A stretch of DNA of 64,000 nt from an uncultured Flavobacteriales bacterium (GCA_913030835.1 CAJWDP010000002.1:1-64000), one strand, 5' to 3'; counted from the stretch's first letter, positions 47,410 through 56,458 are shown. Made by a program: numbers and translations. The notes: generated by a model from the sequence alone, not told the origin.

Positions 47410-48181
47410 TCCATTTTTTTTAATTGCCGGTCCATGTGCGGTTGAAGATGAATCTACAGCATTTGCTATTGCAGAGCACACAAAATCAGTGTGCGAAAGA
47501 CTCAATATTGATCTTATTTTTAAAGGCAGCTACCGAAAAGCCAATAGAAGTAAGCTGTCCAGCTTTACAGGCATTGGAGATGAAAAAGCACTTAAAATTT
47601 TGGCAAAGATTGGTGCAGACTTTGAACTTGAAACCATAACGGATGTCCACGAAAGCCATGAGCCTGAAATGGTCGCAAATTTCGTTTCTCATCTGCAGAT
47701 TCCTGCTTTTTTATGCAGACAAACAGACTTGCTCCTCTCGGCCGGCAAAACGGGCTGCACAATTAACTTGAAAAAGGGGCAATTCATTTCTCCCGAGTCC
47801 ATTTCTTTTGGACTGGAAAAAATCAGGTCTACCGGAAACGAAAAAGTCTGGTTGTGTGAAAGGGGAACAACATTCGGTTATTCAGATCTTGTTGTCGATG
47901 CGACTTCAATTGTTCGTATGAAAGCTCATGGACAGCCTGTTGTTATGGATTGTACCCATGCGGTTCAGAAACCCAATACAACCAGCGGTGTTACAGGTGG
48001 AGACCCCAGGATGATCGAAACCTTAGCGCTTCACGCTATTGCTACCGGTGCAGATGGATTGTTTATGGAAGTTCATCCGGATCCGAAAAGTGCTCAAAGT
48101 GACCCCATGACAATGTTACAAATGGACCTGCTCGAAGATATTCTTGTAAAATGTATTCAGGTTAAAACCGCTTTGCAATGA
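47396..48181 (+). CDS. kdsA: 3-deoxy-8-phosphooctulonate synthase
   Basis: A 261-aa enzyme that condenses PEP with arabinose-5-phosphate. AGPCAVEDE, KGSYRKANRSKLSSFTG, CRQTDLLLSAG, NLKKGQFISP and MDCTHAVQKPN are KdsA signatures. The ATG at 47396 inside the end of kdsD fits family length; the longer ORF from 47369 adds nine unsupported residues. It overlaps kdsB by ATGA. Confidence 0.95.
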   Translation: MKTDSPFFLIAGPCAVEDESTAFAIAEHTKSVCERLNIDLIFKGSYRKANRSKLSSFTGIGDEKALKILAKIGADFELETITDVHESHEPEMVANFVSHLQIPAFLCRQTDLLLSAGKTGCTINLKKGQFISPESISFGLEKIRSTGNEKVWLCERGTTFGYSDLVVDATSIVRMKAHGQPVVMDCTHAVQKPNTTSGVTGGDPRMIETLALHAIATGADGLFMEVHPDPKSAQSDPMTMLQMDLLEDILVKCIQVKTALQ

Positions 48182-48921
48182 AAGCCGTAGGCATTATCCC
48201 TGCACGATACGGCAGCACAAGATTTGAGGGCAAACCCTTGGTTGACATTTGTGGGAAAAGCATGATCCGTCGCGTATATGAGCAAGCCTCTCAGGCAATC
48301 GATGTCGTTTATGTAGCTACAGATGATCAAAGGATTGTTGATGAGGTACTGTCATTTAATGGAAAAGTAGTGATGACGTCAATTGATCACGAAACGGGAA
48401 GTAATCGATGTTTGGAAGCATCAAAGATGATACAAAAAGAGTTTGACCACGATATCATCATCAACATCCAAGGAGATGAACCATTGCTTGAACCTGAGAA
48501 TCTCAAAACTTTGGTTGGATTATTTCAGGAGATCGATGTGGACTTCGCAACATTAATCCGTAAAATGCATTCAGATGAACCATTGAAAAGCGGAAACGGA
48601 GTATATGTTACAATGAATGAACGAAATGAAGCGATGTACTTCAGCCGATCGGTCATACCCTTTATTCGAGATTTTGCTCAAGAAGACTGGGAAGCTCAGC
48701 ATCGATATTACAAACACATTGGTGTCTACGGATATACTACTACAGCACTGGAAAGATTCTCATCAATGAGTAAATCCAATCTTGAAATCGCTGAAAACCT
48801 GGAACAATTGAGATGGATTGAAAATGGAGGCAAAATCAAATTGGCCGAGGTCGAGGATAATGGCATGGCTGTTGATACAAGGGAAGATCTAGAAAAAGTA
48901 ATAAAGCACTTCACAGGATGA
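48178..48921 (+). CDS. kdsB: CMP-Kdo synthetase
   Basis: A 247-aa 3-deoxy-manno-octulosonate cytidylyltransferase: IIPARYGSTRFEGKPL (CTP loop), NIQGDEPLLEP (metal Asp) and KHIGVYGYT are diagnostic. It activates Kdo for lipid A core assembly. It starts in the kdsA stop and its own stop overlaps aroF. Confidence 0.96.
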   Translation: MKAVGIIPARYGSTRFEGKPLVDICGKSMIRRVYEQASQAIDVVYVATDDQRIVDEVLSFNGKVVMTSIDHETGSNRCLEASKMIQKEFDHDIIINIQGDEPLLEPENLKTLVGLFQEIDVDFATLIRKMHSDEPLKSGNGVYVTMNERNEAMYFSRSVIPFIRDFAQEDWEAQHRYYKHIGVYGYTTTALERFSSMSKSNLEIAENLEQLRWIENGGKIKLAEVEDNGMAVDTREDLEKVIKHFTG

Positions 48922-49910
48922 TATTGCAACTGAAAAAATCCACTCCGGAAGAAACCATCAACCGGCTGAAGAAAGATCATTTTGCCCGAATTGTAACTAA
49001 GCAGGACCACATTCAAGCAGTTACAACTAAATCTACAGAATGCGTACCTGAATATGTTGAGAATTATCTCATTAAATCGTGGCATTTTGACACGGATATT
49101 CAGCTGGCCAGTAAGTCATTTGAGGAAAAACGCGTTACCTCTATCGGAACAGTTGAGATCGGCAACCCAAACACCATGAATTTCATTGCAGGTCCTTGCT
49201 CCGTGGAAAGTGAAGAACAAATTTTCACTGTGGCCCATAGCCTGGTAAAACTAGGGATTAGATCCTTACGAGCAGGATGTTACAAACCAAGAACAAGTCC
49301 ATACTCATTCATGGGCATGGGAAAAGACGGCTTGAAGCTTTTAGATCAGGTTAGAAAAGAAACCAATCTAAACATCGTAACGGAAGTAAGAGATGCAACC
49401 CATGTCGATGATGTGCTGGACGTTGCGGATGTTGTTCAGATCGGTGCAAAATCCATGTATGATCATGGAATATTGAATGCCTGTGGGACAACCGACAAAA
49501 CTGTAATGATTAAACGAGGGTTCGGAACAACATTAAAAGAGTTTGTACAAGCGGCAGAATTTGTTTTAAGTGCCGGGAATAGCAATGTAATTCTCTGTGA
49601 GCGTGGAATTAGAACGTTCGAGACAGAAACAAGGTTCACTTTGGATTTATGTGGTGTTGCATTCTTAAAAGAGAATTGTAATCTTCCCATAGTAGTTGAT
49701 CCAAGTCATGCACTGGGATTTCGATACGGTATTTCAGATCTTTCAAAAGCAGCTACGGCAATGGGCGTAGATGGATTACTCATTGAAGCACATCCTGAAC
49801 CGGATAAGGCATTAAGTGACTCAGCCCAACAAATCGATTTGCAACAACTCTCAAAATTACATTCAGAAATTAATCAATTAGGACTTGCAGTTAAGTTGAA
49901 ACTAATTTAA
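48918..49910 (+). CDS. aroF: 3-deoxy-7-phosphoheptulonate (DAHP) synthase, type I-beta
   Basis: A 330-aa enzyme that condenses PEP and erythrose-4-phosphate, the first step of aromatic amino acid synthesis. A ferredoxin-like N-domain (about residues 1-75, MILQLKKSTPEETINRLKK) precedes the barrel: IAGPCSVESEEQ, RAGCYKPRTSPYSFMGMG, IQIGAKSM-like VVQIGAKSMYD and VVDPSHALGFR. No chorismate mutase domain is attached. It overlaps kdsB (ATGA), placing a shikimate enzyme in the Kdo operon. Confidence 0.93.
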   Translation: MILQLKKSTPEETINRLKKDHFARIVTKQDHIQAVTTKSTECVPEYVENYLIKSWHFDTDIQLASKSFEEKRVTSIGTVEIGNPNTMNFIAGPCSVESEEQIFTVAHSLVKLGIRSLRAGCYKPRTSPYSFMGMGKDGLKLLDQVRKETNLNIVTEVRDATHVDDVLDVADVVQIGAKSMYDHGILNACGTTDKTVMIKRGFGTTLKEFVQAAEFVLSAGNSNVILCERGIRTFETETRFTLDLCGVAFLKENCNLPIVVDPSHALGFRYGISDLSKAATAMGVDGLLIEAHPEPDKALSDSAQQIDLQQLSKLHSEINQLGLAVKLKLI

Positions 49911-49964
49911 GCCCAACTTTCAACAGATTTTACTATTTTGCGATACAGGGAAAACCATACGATT

Positions 49965-50597
49965 ATGAAATACATGATATTATTACTACTCTCAATTATG
50001 TGTAGCACTGGCCATACACAACTGACGATCAAAGATGGCGAGCAATGGGCGAAAGAGCACGGAATCATGTTGTCCCCAAAATTTGAAGTAGATATGGGTG
50101 TTGCGGGTCATGCTGCACCTATTGTCAGATCGAGAGATGGAGGGCTTGTCATCATCGGAGATTACAAAGAGGTGAATACCGAAGGCGTTAAAATTGTAAT
50201 GTTGGATGATAAAGGCAACATTGTCTTTACTCACTTTTTCGGTCCGTTTCTAGACAACTTGGAAGCGCAGGCGGTTATTGAAGATCGTACGGGTCATTTC
50301 TACGCCATTATGGAAACCCACGACAAAAAGGTAGACAGTGATACGCGAGAGCGAGTTGTTAAATTTGATCACAGCGGTAAAATTTCTTGGGATATTGCCC
50401 TTGAGCAGAAAGAAAACCATTACCACCGCCACTGCAATACGATCACGCTTGCTGAAGACGGCAAACACTTGAACATGACGGGCACCGTTCAGCCTGACAA
50501 AACGGCTATTGCCAACAAAGAACATTACAAGTGGACTGCTACACTAGATGATCGGGGAATACTGAAGCAAACCGTTGGAGCCAAACTGGGCAGGTAG
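49965..50597 (+). CDS. Exported protein with beta-propeller-like repeats, unknown function
   Basis: A 210-aa protein with signal peptide MKYMILLLLSIMCSTGHTQ. Repeated strands such as IVRSRDGGLVIIGDY, IEDRTGHFYAIMETH and LAEDGKHLNMTGTV recall beta-propeller blades, here only about three to four. The ATG at 49965 is chosen over the TTG at 49938. The next gene starts directly after its stop. Confidence 0.65.
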   Translation: MKYMILLLLSIMCSTGHTQLTIKDGEQWAKEHGIMLSPKFEVDMGVAGHAAPIVRSRDGGLVIIGDYKEVNTEGVKIVMLDDKGNIVFTHFFGPFLDNLEAQAVIEDRTGHFYAIMETHDKKVDSDTRERVVKFDHSGKISWDIALEQKENHYHRHCNTITLAEDGKHLNMTGTVQPDKTAIANKEHYKWTATLDDRGILKQTVGAKLGR

Positions 50598-50978
50598 TTG
50601 AAGTTGCGTGTAGCGAGGCATACCAATCAGCTAAGCACTATCGTAGATTTTTATGAGCAGATTCTTGGAATGTGCAATTTGGGTTCTTTTCGGAACCACT
50701 CCAATTATGATGGAACCATATTAGCATTTGATAATCACGACTGGCAATTAGAGTTTACACAATCGGATGAAAAAGCAAACCACACTTTTGACCCTGATGA
50801 TCTACTTGTCTTTTACCCGGGAAATCAAAGATATGATGGTCTTGTGCAAGATCTTATTCGACAAGGCATAGTGGGAATAGAACCAAAAAATCCCTACTGG
50901 GAAAAAAATGGTTTTTGTTTTTCGGATCCGGATGGATTCACAATTGTAATTGCAAAACATCCCGTAGCTAGAAATTGA
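50598..50978 (+). CDS. VOC (glyoxalase/dioxygenase) superfamily protein
   Basis: A 126-aa protein of the VOC fold: RHTNQLSTIVDFYEQILGM at the start, GTILAFDNHDWQLEFTQS, and GFCFSDPDGFTIVIAKHP at the end. Metal ligand positions (His8, Glu at LEF, C-terminal end) are only partly evident. The start codon is TTG immediately after the previous TAG stop. Substrate unknown. Confidence 0.8.
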   Translation: MKLRVARHTNQLSTIVDFYEQILGMCNLGSFRNHSNYDGTILAFDNHDWQLEFTQSDEKANHTFDPDDLLVFYPGNQRYDGLVQDLIRQGIVGIEPKNPYWEKNGFCFSDPDGFTIVIAKHPVARN

Positions 50979-50994
50979 CAATCAACTTAAGCCG

Positions 50995-51615
50995 ATGAAT
51001 ATCCGCACCTTTCAAATCATAGCTTCCCTTATAATCATTCTTTGCTGTAGCCCAATTGCAGCACAATCTGATTATGTGCAAGCAGAGCTCGAGCGGAGGA
51101 TTAAAACAGACAGCTCATTTACCGATCTGGAAAATTCACCATTGAACAAAGATTCTATTCCTAACTTCAGCGGGTTAAACTACTTTGAGCCGGATGAATC
51201 CTACTGCTTATTCGTGAAGGTGAAAAAAAATACTGGCCCAACATTTCTTATGCCTACAAGCTCCGGTGCATTAAAAGAATTTAGACAATACGCTATTTTA
51301 AAATTTAAGTTGAATGGAAAAAAGCACAAGCTTCCGATTTACCAGAATATAAGATTAATGGCCATTCCACATTACAAAGATTATCTGTTTATTCCTTTTA
51401 CCGATCTAACAAACCACATTGAGACGTATGGTGGAGGCAGGTACATCGAAGCAAGGATTCCACAAAAAGGAGAGCTGTTAAAGTTGGATTTCAATCAATG
51501 CTTCAATCCTTACTGTCATTATTCTACTGGGTACAATTGTCCGGTTCCTCCAAAGGAGAATTTCATAGACACCCGAATTGAAGCGGGAGAAAAAATATTG
51601 TACGCTGATCATTAG
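50995..51615 (+). CDS. Exported DUF1684 protein
   Basis: A 206-aa protein with a signal peptide (about residues 1-24) and a DUF1684 domain: LFIPFTDLTNHIETYGGGRYIEARI and CFNPYCHYSTGYNCPVPPKENF are hallmark blocks, with conserved cysteines. Function is not established. The gene converges on the two lipoprotein genes. Confidence 0.87.
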   Translation: MNIRTFQIIASLIIILCCSPIAAQSDYVQAELERRIKTDSSFTDLENSPLNKDSIPNFSGLNYFEPDESYCLFVKVKKNTGPTFLMPTSSGALKEFRQYAILKFKLNGKKHKLPIYQNIRLMAIPHYKDYLFIPFTDLTNHIETYGGGRYIEARIPQKGELLKLDFNQCFNPYCHYSTGYNCPVPPKENFIDTRIEAGEKILYADH

Positions 51616-51616
51616 A

Positions 51617-52156
51617 TCAGTGAGAGCCAATTGAATGCTCTAAAAAGTAAAATGCAGTAACTGAATCGGGATAGGATCCGCTTTGCCCACAAGTTGCATA
51701 ATACACATCATACAATGTCGCGCCCCGACCAAACTTCACGAAATAATAAAACCCTGATAATTCGGAATAAGCCTGATAGACGGAATCATTTACAACTGCA
51801 ATATCTAAAGGTTGTATTTCAGATATCATGTAAGACTCCTTGAATTCAGTGATTGCCGCTTTTATGTCGTCTTCATTATATCCTGATATGGTGATATTGC
51901 AAACAAGGTACATCAGACTATCGTTCTGTTCAGATAAATAGGTTCGCTTTATCCCTGTGCCGTTTCCAAAAAAAACATCCTCTATGGGTAACATCTCGGG
52001 AAGTTCGGGGAAGGTGGATTCTATTTTGTCGTCTTTGAATCTCTGAAATTTACTTGTAGAATCATTGATTTGCTCAGAAGGTCCGCAAGCTACTAAAACA
52101 AGAATCAGGTTAAATACGATGACATATTTTAACGGGATATTAATTCTGCTCTTCAT
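51617..52156 (-). CDS. Lipoprotein, diverged paralogue of the next gene
   Basis: A 179-aa protein with signal sequence ending LVAC (lipobox). Its mature domain runs from TFPELPEMLP through SGFYYFVKFGRGATLYDVYYATCG to a C-terminal helix, a layout shared with the preceding-in-transcription gene (52140-52748), to which it is only distantly similar. Overlaps that gene's end by 17 bases. Function unknown. Confidence 0.65.
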   Translation of the reverse strand: MKSRINIPLKYVIVFNLILVLVACGPSEQINDSTSKFQRFKDDKIESTFPELPEMLPIEDVFFGNGTGIKRTYLSEQNDSLMYLVCNITISGYNEDDIKAAITEFKESYMISEIQPLDIAVVNDSVYQAYSELSGFYYFVKFGRGATLYDVYYATCGQSGSYPDSVTAFYFLEHSIGSH

Positions 52157-52748
52157 TACCTAATACCTTAAAAGACTTTACAAAGGAATCGATCTCTTCT
52201 TGGCTCAATTCTGCCGACAAGGCAGAAATCAGAACCTGATACAATCGATTATCAGCCAAAATATGCCAACAGGCGATTCCTCTATTCGTGTCAGCAATCT
52301 GATAATAATAGCCCATATGTTCCCCTAGAGTCATTTCCATTTCAATACTGGCGTCACTGATCGAATGCCTTAACTTTGTTTCCCTGATGCCATTCTGAAG
52401 AAGCTCTTTTCTAAATTCTACCGGCTGGTCCAAAAGAAGGTCTGCAGGATATTCCGTGGATTTTACCAAATACACTTTTTGCTCACCAACGGTGCAAAGG
52501 TCTGTGACCGTATTCAACGAGCCATAAGGTGTATCTAAAACTTCTGTCAACTGAGTGACACTATCCGGAAATTGAATCTTATAATTGCCCAGATAAGAAT
52601 AATAAAGACTCTCGTCTATCGTGTCCATCACTTCCATAGAATCGAAAGCTAAATTTTCTGTAGCGGAAGCTTCCAAAATATCGGAGCTGCTTTCAGAGCA
52701 ACCAAACACCACAAAAACGGACAATATAAGTGCAGTAATTTCTTTCAT
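52140..52748 (-). CDS. Lipoprotein downstream of pqiA
   Basis: A 202-aa protein; signal sequence MKEITALILSVFVVFGC is a lipobox. Mature region holds IQFPDSVTQLTEVLDTPYG, MGYYYQIADTNRGIACWHILAD and a C-terminal SQEEIDSFVKSFKVLG, a pattern seen in small envelope lipoproteins. The ATG at 52748 overlaps the pqiA stop (ATGA), so the longer ORF to 52826 is not used. Confidence 0.65.
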   Translation of the reverse strand: MKEITALILSVFVVFGCSESSSDILEASATENLAFDSMEVMDTIDESLYYSYLGNYKIQFPDSVTQLTEVLDTPYGSLNTVTDLCTVGEQKVYLVKSTEYPADLLLDQPVEFRKELLQNGIRETKLRHSISDASIEMEMTLGEHMGYYYQIADTNRGIACWHILADNRLYQVLISALSAELSQEEIDSFVKSFKVLGNEEQN

Positions 52749-53680
52749 GCCGACTCTCGTTTGATACGCGAACGGTAAACAAAATGCGTCGTTAATATGG
52801 ACAGTAGCACATACGAACCAAAACAATAAAGCCCGATCAAAGCCTCTGTTTGTGTTTCTATCCCCACACTCATATTGGAAAAAGAAAAATAACCTAGGAA
52901 CAAAGCCACAACAAAAACATCAGCCATACTCCATTTGCCCATATAGTTTGTGATAAAATTCACCACTTTATTCCGTGCTAATTTGGGCGAAAACAGTTGA
53001 CCAAACGTGCACAGCAACTTTGTCACAGGAAGAATAATTGAAAATATAAGTATCGCCAATCCTACTAAGTAGTTTCCCTGATCAAACAACAACCGGATCA
53101 ATCCAAGAATAGATTTGCTCTGATAATAGTAGTACATCCTTCCGTCAAACGTAACTTCAAAGTTCAAAAACTCTAGCATTCCTTCAAAAGCAGGGATAGA
53201 CTCCGATGCCTCTGAAAAGTTAAATGGAATGGTCAAGTCGGTATTGAAAGCAGCCAATTCCATCATGGGGGTGCTGATCCCTACAATAAGCGCTATCACT
53301 GATATGATCAGTAACGAGATTGATAAGTTCTTCCAAAGAATCGGTTGATTGTAAAACAGCAATACCGTAATTAAAACAACCAGCAGTGCTCCTAATCCTA
53401 GCGCCCAACCATTTTCTACAATCACTTGGTGAGAATGATTTGACCTCTTTTTAAATACTTCAGCCCTTTCCAGCTTTTCCTCCCAGCTTCCAACTGGCAG
53501 CCAGCTCAATGGGGAAAGCAGGCCCTCTGTAAAAAGCACAGCCTCGGTGTATTTTTTTCTATTCTTTTCAAATTCAGCTGATTCCGAAAGAATCTTAAAA
53601 GTGGAAAGAAAACTACCAACAATAAAAGTACAAACCACCACTATGAAGATTGATTTACGAACTTTCATGTTTCTTTTCAA
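52745..53680 (-). CDS. PqiA-like (paraquat-inducible protein A) membrane protein
   Basis: A 311-aa protein with about six TM helices (residues about 9-27, 91-110, 115-137, 207-228, 245-270 and 285-302). The central domain with ILGLIRLLFDQGNYLVGLAILIFSI-type helices and MADVFVVALFLGYF is the PqiA signature. PqiA partners with MCE proteins in lipid transport, but no mce gene is adjacent; two lipoproteins follow instead. Confidence 0.8.
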   Translation of the reverse strand: MKRNMKVRKSIFIVVVCTFIVGSFLSTFKILSESAEFEKNRKKYTEAVLFTEGLLSPLSWLPVGSWEEKLERAEVFKKRSNHSHQVIVENGWALGLGALLVVLITVLLFYNQPILWKNLSISLLIISVIALIVGISTPMMELAAFNTDLTIPFNFSEASESIPAFEGMLEFLNFEVTFDGRMYYYYQSKSILGLIRLLFDQGNYLVGLAILIFSIILPVTKLLCTFGQLFSPKLARNKVVNFITNYMGKWSMADVFVVALFLGYFSFSNMSVGIETQTEALIGLYCFGSYVLLSILTTHFVYRSRIKRESA

Positions 53681-53722
53681 TTGGTATTGAACAAGTTTAC
53701 ATATTTCATTGCAGGTATGAAA

Positions 53723-54187
53723 TTACTTTGTTAATGTTTTCAAAATGTGGGTCAATTCACTTTTTTTGAGGTAAGAATTGTACTGAGCTCGAACGACGAG
53801 ATTGGTATCCAGAAAAACGCAAGTAGGAAACGTAAGTTTACCATCGACCTCTCCTATTTGTTTTGCTAGCCGATTGATCATTTTACCATTGGGTTGGACA
53901 TCCGGTGGGTAAAGCACTCCTCGATACATTAAGGTATCGCTATTTTCAGCGTCTATTGAAATGCTGTAATAATCCTGATTGATACCTCTTCCAACTTCTC
54001 CATCTGTAAAAACATTTTTTTCCATCATTCGGCAATAGCCGCACCACGGAGCATGGATAAAAACAAAAACCGGTTTTGGATTTCCTTCCATACGATCGGA
54101 CAGCTCATCCAAGGAAATCCATTCAACCTGAGCTCGAGCTGTAAAGGCAAAACAACACGCGAAAAGAATAAAGCAAAAGCGAATCAT
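53723..54187 (-). CDS. Exported thioredoxin-like protein
   Basis: A 154-aa protein with a signal peptide (residues 1-19) and a thioredoxin fold with WCGYC (Cys49, Cys52) in IHAPWCGYCRMM. cis-Pro lies in FPTCVFLD. It should act on periplasmic thiols. It overlaps the end of the TonB-dependent receptor gene (ATGA), so it is cotranscribed with it and may serve metal uptake. Confidence 0.87.
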   Translation of the reverse strand: MIRFCFILFACCFAFTARAQVEWISLDELSDRMEGNPKPVFVFIHAPWCGYCRMMEKNVFTDGEVGRGINQDYYSISIDAENSDTLMYRGVLYPPDVQPNGKMINRLAKQIGEVDGKLTFPTCVFLDTNLVVRAQYNSYLKKSELTHILKTLTK

Positions 54188-56367
54188 TTTAATTTCACGT
54201 TAATACCAAAATAGCCTCGAACTCCCTGATTGGGAGCATAAACGTACGAAGGATCAAACGTGTAACCGTTCGGATTGCTAACCGGGTCATCCACATCTTG
54301 ATCGAAGGGGTCAAATGAACGCATAATTGAATTGGAGGGTGGCATAAAATTAAATATGTTCTTTACTCCCAGGTATAGATCAATATGTTGACCTATTGTC
54401 TTCGTAAACTTAATGTTATGAATCGCAAACGGTTGAGAATTAGGCGGTCGAAAATCATTTTCCAGCACCGGTAAACGCATTGCACCATAACCTGTTGCGC
54501 TATAGTCAACAGAACCTTTTATCCTGGAAAAGTTGTAGCCAATAGATAGAGTCCCTGACAACTTTTCCGTCAGCATTGGAGTTTCTTTGTTTAGCTGTCC
54601 ATAAGTCGTTCGGTTCATCTGGAATGCATCAAGAAATGTCATTCCCGCATGAATGGTTAATGGAAATTCAAACTTAAATCGTGTATCCAGATTCATTCCT
54701 CTGTAAATCGCATATCCATCTAAATTCTCGTAAATGATGGCGTTATCATTTTCCTCATAATCCGGATTGATTTTGTTGTCAAAATACGTATAGAACAAAT
54801 TGGCATCAATAGTAAACATACCTTTTGATGCATAGAACCTGCGCGTCAGATTTACTGAAGCATTGTAGCTAGTCTCAGGTGCTAGCCTTTCTTTCACAAT
54901 TACTTCTCTGGCTCCGGTGAGTGCGGCATGCTCTTCTGCAAATAGGTTCACTACGCGAAACCCATTGCCTAATGCAAATCGGAGATCAAACTTCTCGGTA
55001 GGTGATAGTTTAAAATTGGCTCTTGGGGAAAACACATTTCCGTGTTGTGGATGAAGATCCAATCTTGCCCCAAGTAAAAGCTGACTTTTCTCAGAGAAAA
55101 TCAATAGATCCTGTAAAAACAGACCCGGCAAACCTACCCGGTATGGGTTGTTGGAAACAATCGTGTCATTTTCCTGCATTGTAGCAACCGTGTTGTCATC
55201 AAAGTATGTAAACCGGTGAGCCATGCCGGCAGTAATGTTGTTTATTCCAACTTCTTTTATCCATTTGATCTGATTGAATGCAATGGTTTGATCTGCTATA
55301 TAGGATATATTCCCATAAACCGAATTTTGGTAATGCTTCGAAGCTGACGCCTGATATATTATGGTTTCTTTAACCGGTAGCTGATAATTTCCAATCAGCT
55401 CGCAACGATTTGTCCATATCGATTCACCATAAATCTCATCTCCTCCCCTAAAACTTGGGGTCCATTGCATCTCCCCTCCCCACCTGTCTTCATACACATA
55501 TCGGAATGCAATATTCGCAATACGATTGTACTTTCTTTTCAAACTCCATTTATTGAATACCGATATTCTATCCTGCAGCGTAACGTCAGTAAAATTATCT
55601 CCATTAAGATCTACAGGGTTACCGTATTTAAAGTAGTTCAATCCGAGAAGAACACTTAATTTACCTAGGGTAGTTGTATACCCCAAGTCTAGATTTCCTT
55701 CACGATAAGTTGAATAGCTGGCATTGACGCTTAGATTATTTCCCTTACCCGGGTTTTTAGTAATCACATTGATCAGGCCTCCGACCGCTTCAGAACCATA
55801 TAGTGTAGATGCAGGTCCTTTAATTACTTCAACACGGTCAATCAAAGAGTTAGGTATACCCTGAAGCCCATAAACGGTAGATAAACCACCAACAATTGGC
55901 ATACCGTCAATAGTAATCATAGTATACGCCCCTTCCATTCCGTTGATATGGATATCGCCCGTGTTGCACACGTTACAGTTCAGCTGGGATCGAATTCCGT
56001 TGACTTGATCGATCATTCCATAAATACTCGGCTCAGGGTTTTTGGAGAAAAATTTTGGTGTCAGAACTGTAATTGCTACCGGTGATTTGGATTTTGAAAT
56101 TTCTGCGAGAGTTCCGGAAACCACAACTTCGTCTAAGTCATCAAGGGTCTCAAATAGAATAATTTGTTCCTTCGTTTTTTCAGATACAGTAAACTCATAT
56201 GTTTCCTGTTTGAATCCTATTGATTCAATTCGTACTACATGATTGCCCAGAGATAAATTTACAGGTACCACCCCATCCTCACGAGTAATTATTTGGATTG
56301 AATCATCCAATTGTAAGTCGGCATAAGGCACTGAGAAACCATACTGGTCATGAGCAACCAAGTTCAC
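54184..56367 (-). CDS. TonB-dependent receptor, probable metal or metallophore uptake
   Basis: At least 727 aa. An N-terminal carboxypeptidase-regulatory-like domain (about residues 1-85, VVRIESIGFKQETYEF) precedes the plug (LDEVVVSGTLAEISKSK; NCNVCNTGDIHINGMEG; GPASTLYGSEAVGGLINVITK) and a 22-strand barrel ending GVRGYFGINVKLK. The plug's CNVC pair is often seen in metal-related receptors. The GTG at 56367 is the only usual start codon but leaves out an apparent in-frame signal peptide (56368-56442, ending ICLFPIICFSQ) that has no ATG, GTG or TTG; the true start may be a rare codon. Divergent from a DtxR-type regulator with an operator between. Confidence 0.87.
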   Translation of the reverse strand: MNLVAHDQYGFSVPYADLQLDDSIQIITREDGVVPVNLSLGNHVVRIESIGFKQETYEFTVSEKTKEQIILFETLDDLDEVVVSGTLAEISKSKSPVAITVLTPKFFSKNPEPSIYGMIDQVNGIRSQLNCNVCNTGDIHINGMEGAYTMITIDGMPIVGGLSTVYGLQGIPNSLIDRVEVIKGPASTLYGSEAVGGLINVITKNPGKGNNLSVNASYSTYREGNLDLGYTTTLGKLSVLLGLNYFKYGNPVDLNGDNFTDVTLQDRISVFNKWSLKRKYNRIANIAFRYVYEDRWGGEMQWTPSFRGGDEIYGESIWTNRCELIGNYQLPVKETIIYQASASKHYQNSVYGNISYIADQTIAFNQIKWIKEVGINNITAGMAHRFTYFDDNTVATMQENDTIVSNNPYRVGLPGLFLQDLLIFSEKSQLLLGARLDLHPQHGNVFSPRANFKLSPTEKFDLRFALGNGFRVVNLFAEEHAALTGAREVIVKERLAPETSYNASVNLTRRFYASKGMFTIDANLFYTYFDNKINPDYEENDNAIIYENLDGYAIYRGMNLDTRFKFEFPLTIHAGMTFLDAFQMNRTTYGQLNKETPMLTEKLSGTLSIGYNFSRIKGSVDYSATGYGAMRLPVLENDFRPPNSQPFAIHNIKFTKTIGQHIDLYLGVKNIFNFMPPSNSIMRSFDPFDQDVDDPVSNPNGYTFDPSYVYAPNQGVRGYFGINVKLK

Positions 56368-56440
56368 ACGAACCTGAGAAAAACAGATGATCGGGAAAAG
56401 ACAAATTATAAAACTGACAATTCTGATCGTAAAAAATAAT

Positions 56441-56458
56441 TTTTAGGCTAATCTAAAA
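56441..56458. promoter_or_regulatory. DtxR/MntR-type operator (inverted repeat)
   Basis: The 18-base sequence TTTTAGGCTAATCTAAAA has perfect 6-base arms (TTTTAG/CTAAAA) around a near-symmetric GCTAAT core, close to the TTAGG-TA-CCTAA pattern of metal-responsive DtxR/MntR regulators. It lies 24 bases before the regulator start and just upstream of the receptor's coding frame, so one site could control both divergent units. Confidence 0.65.
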
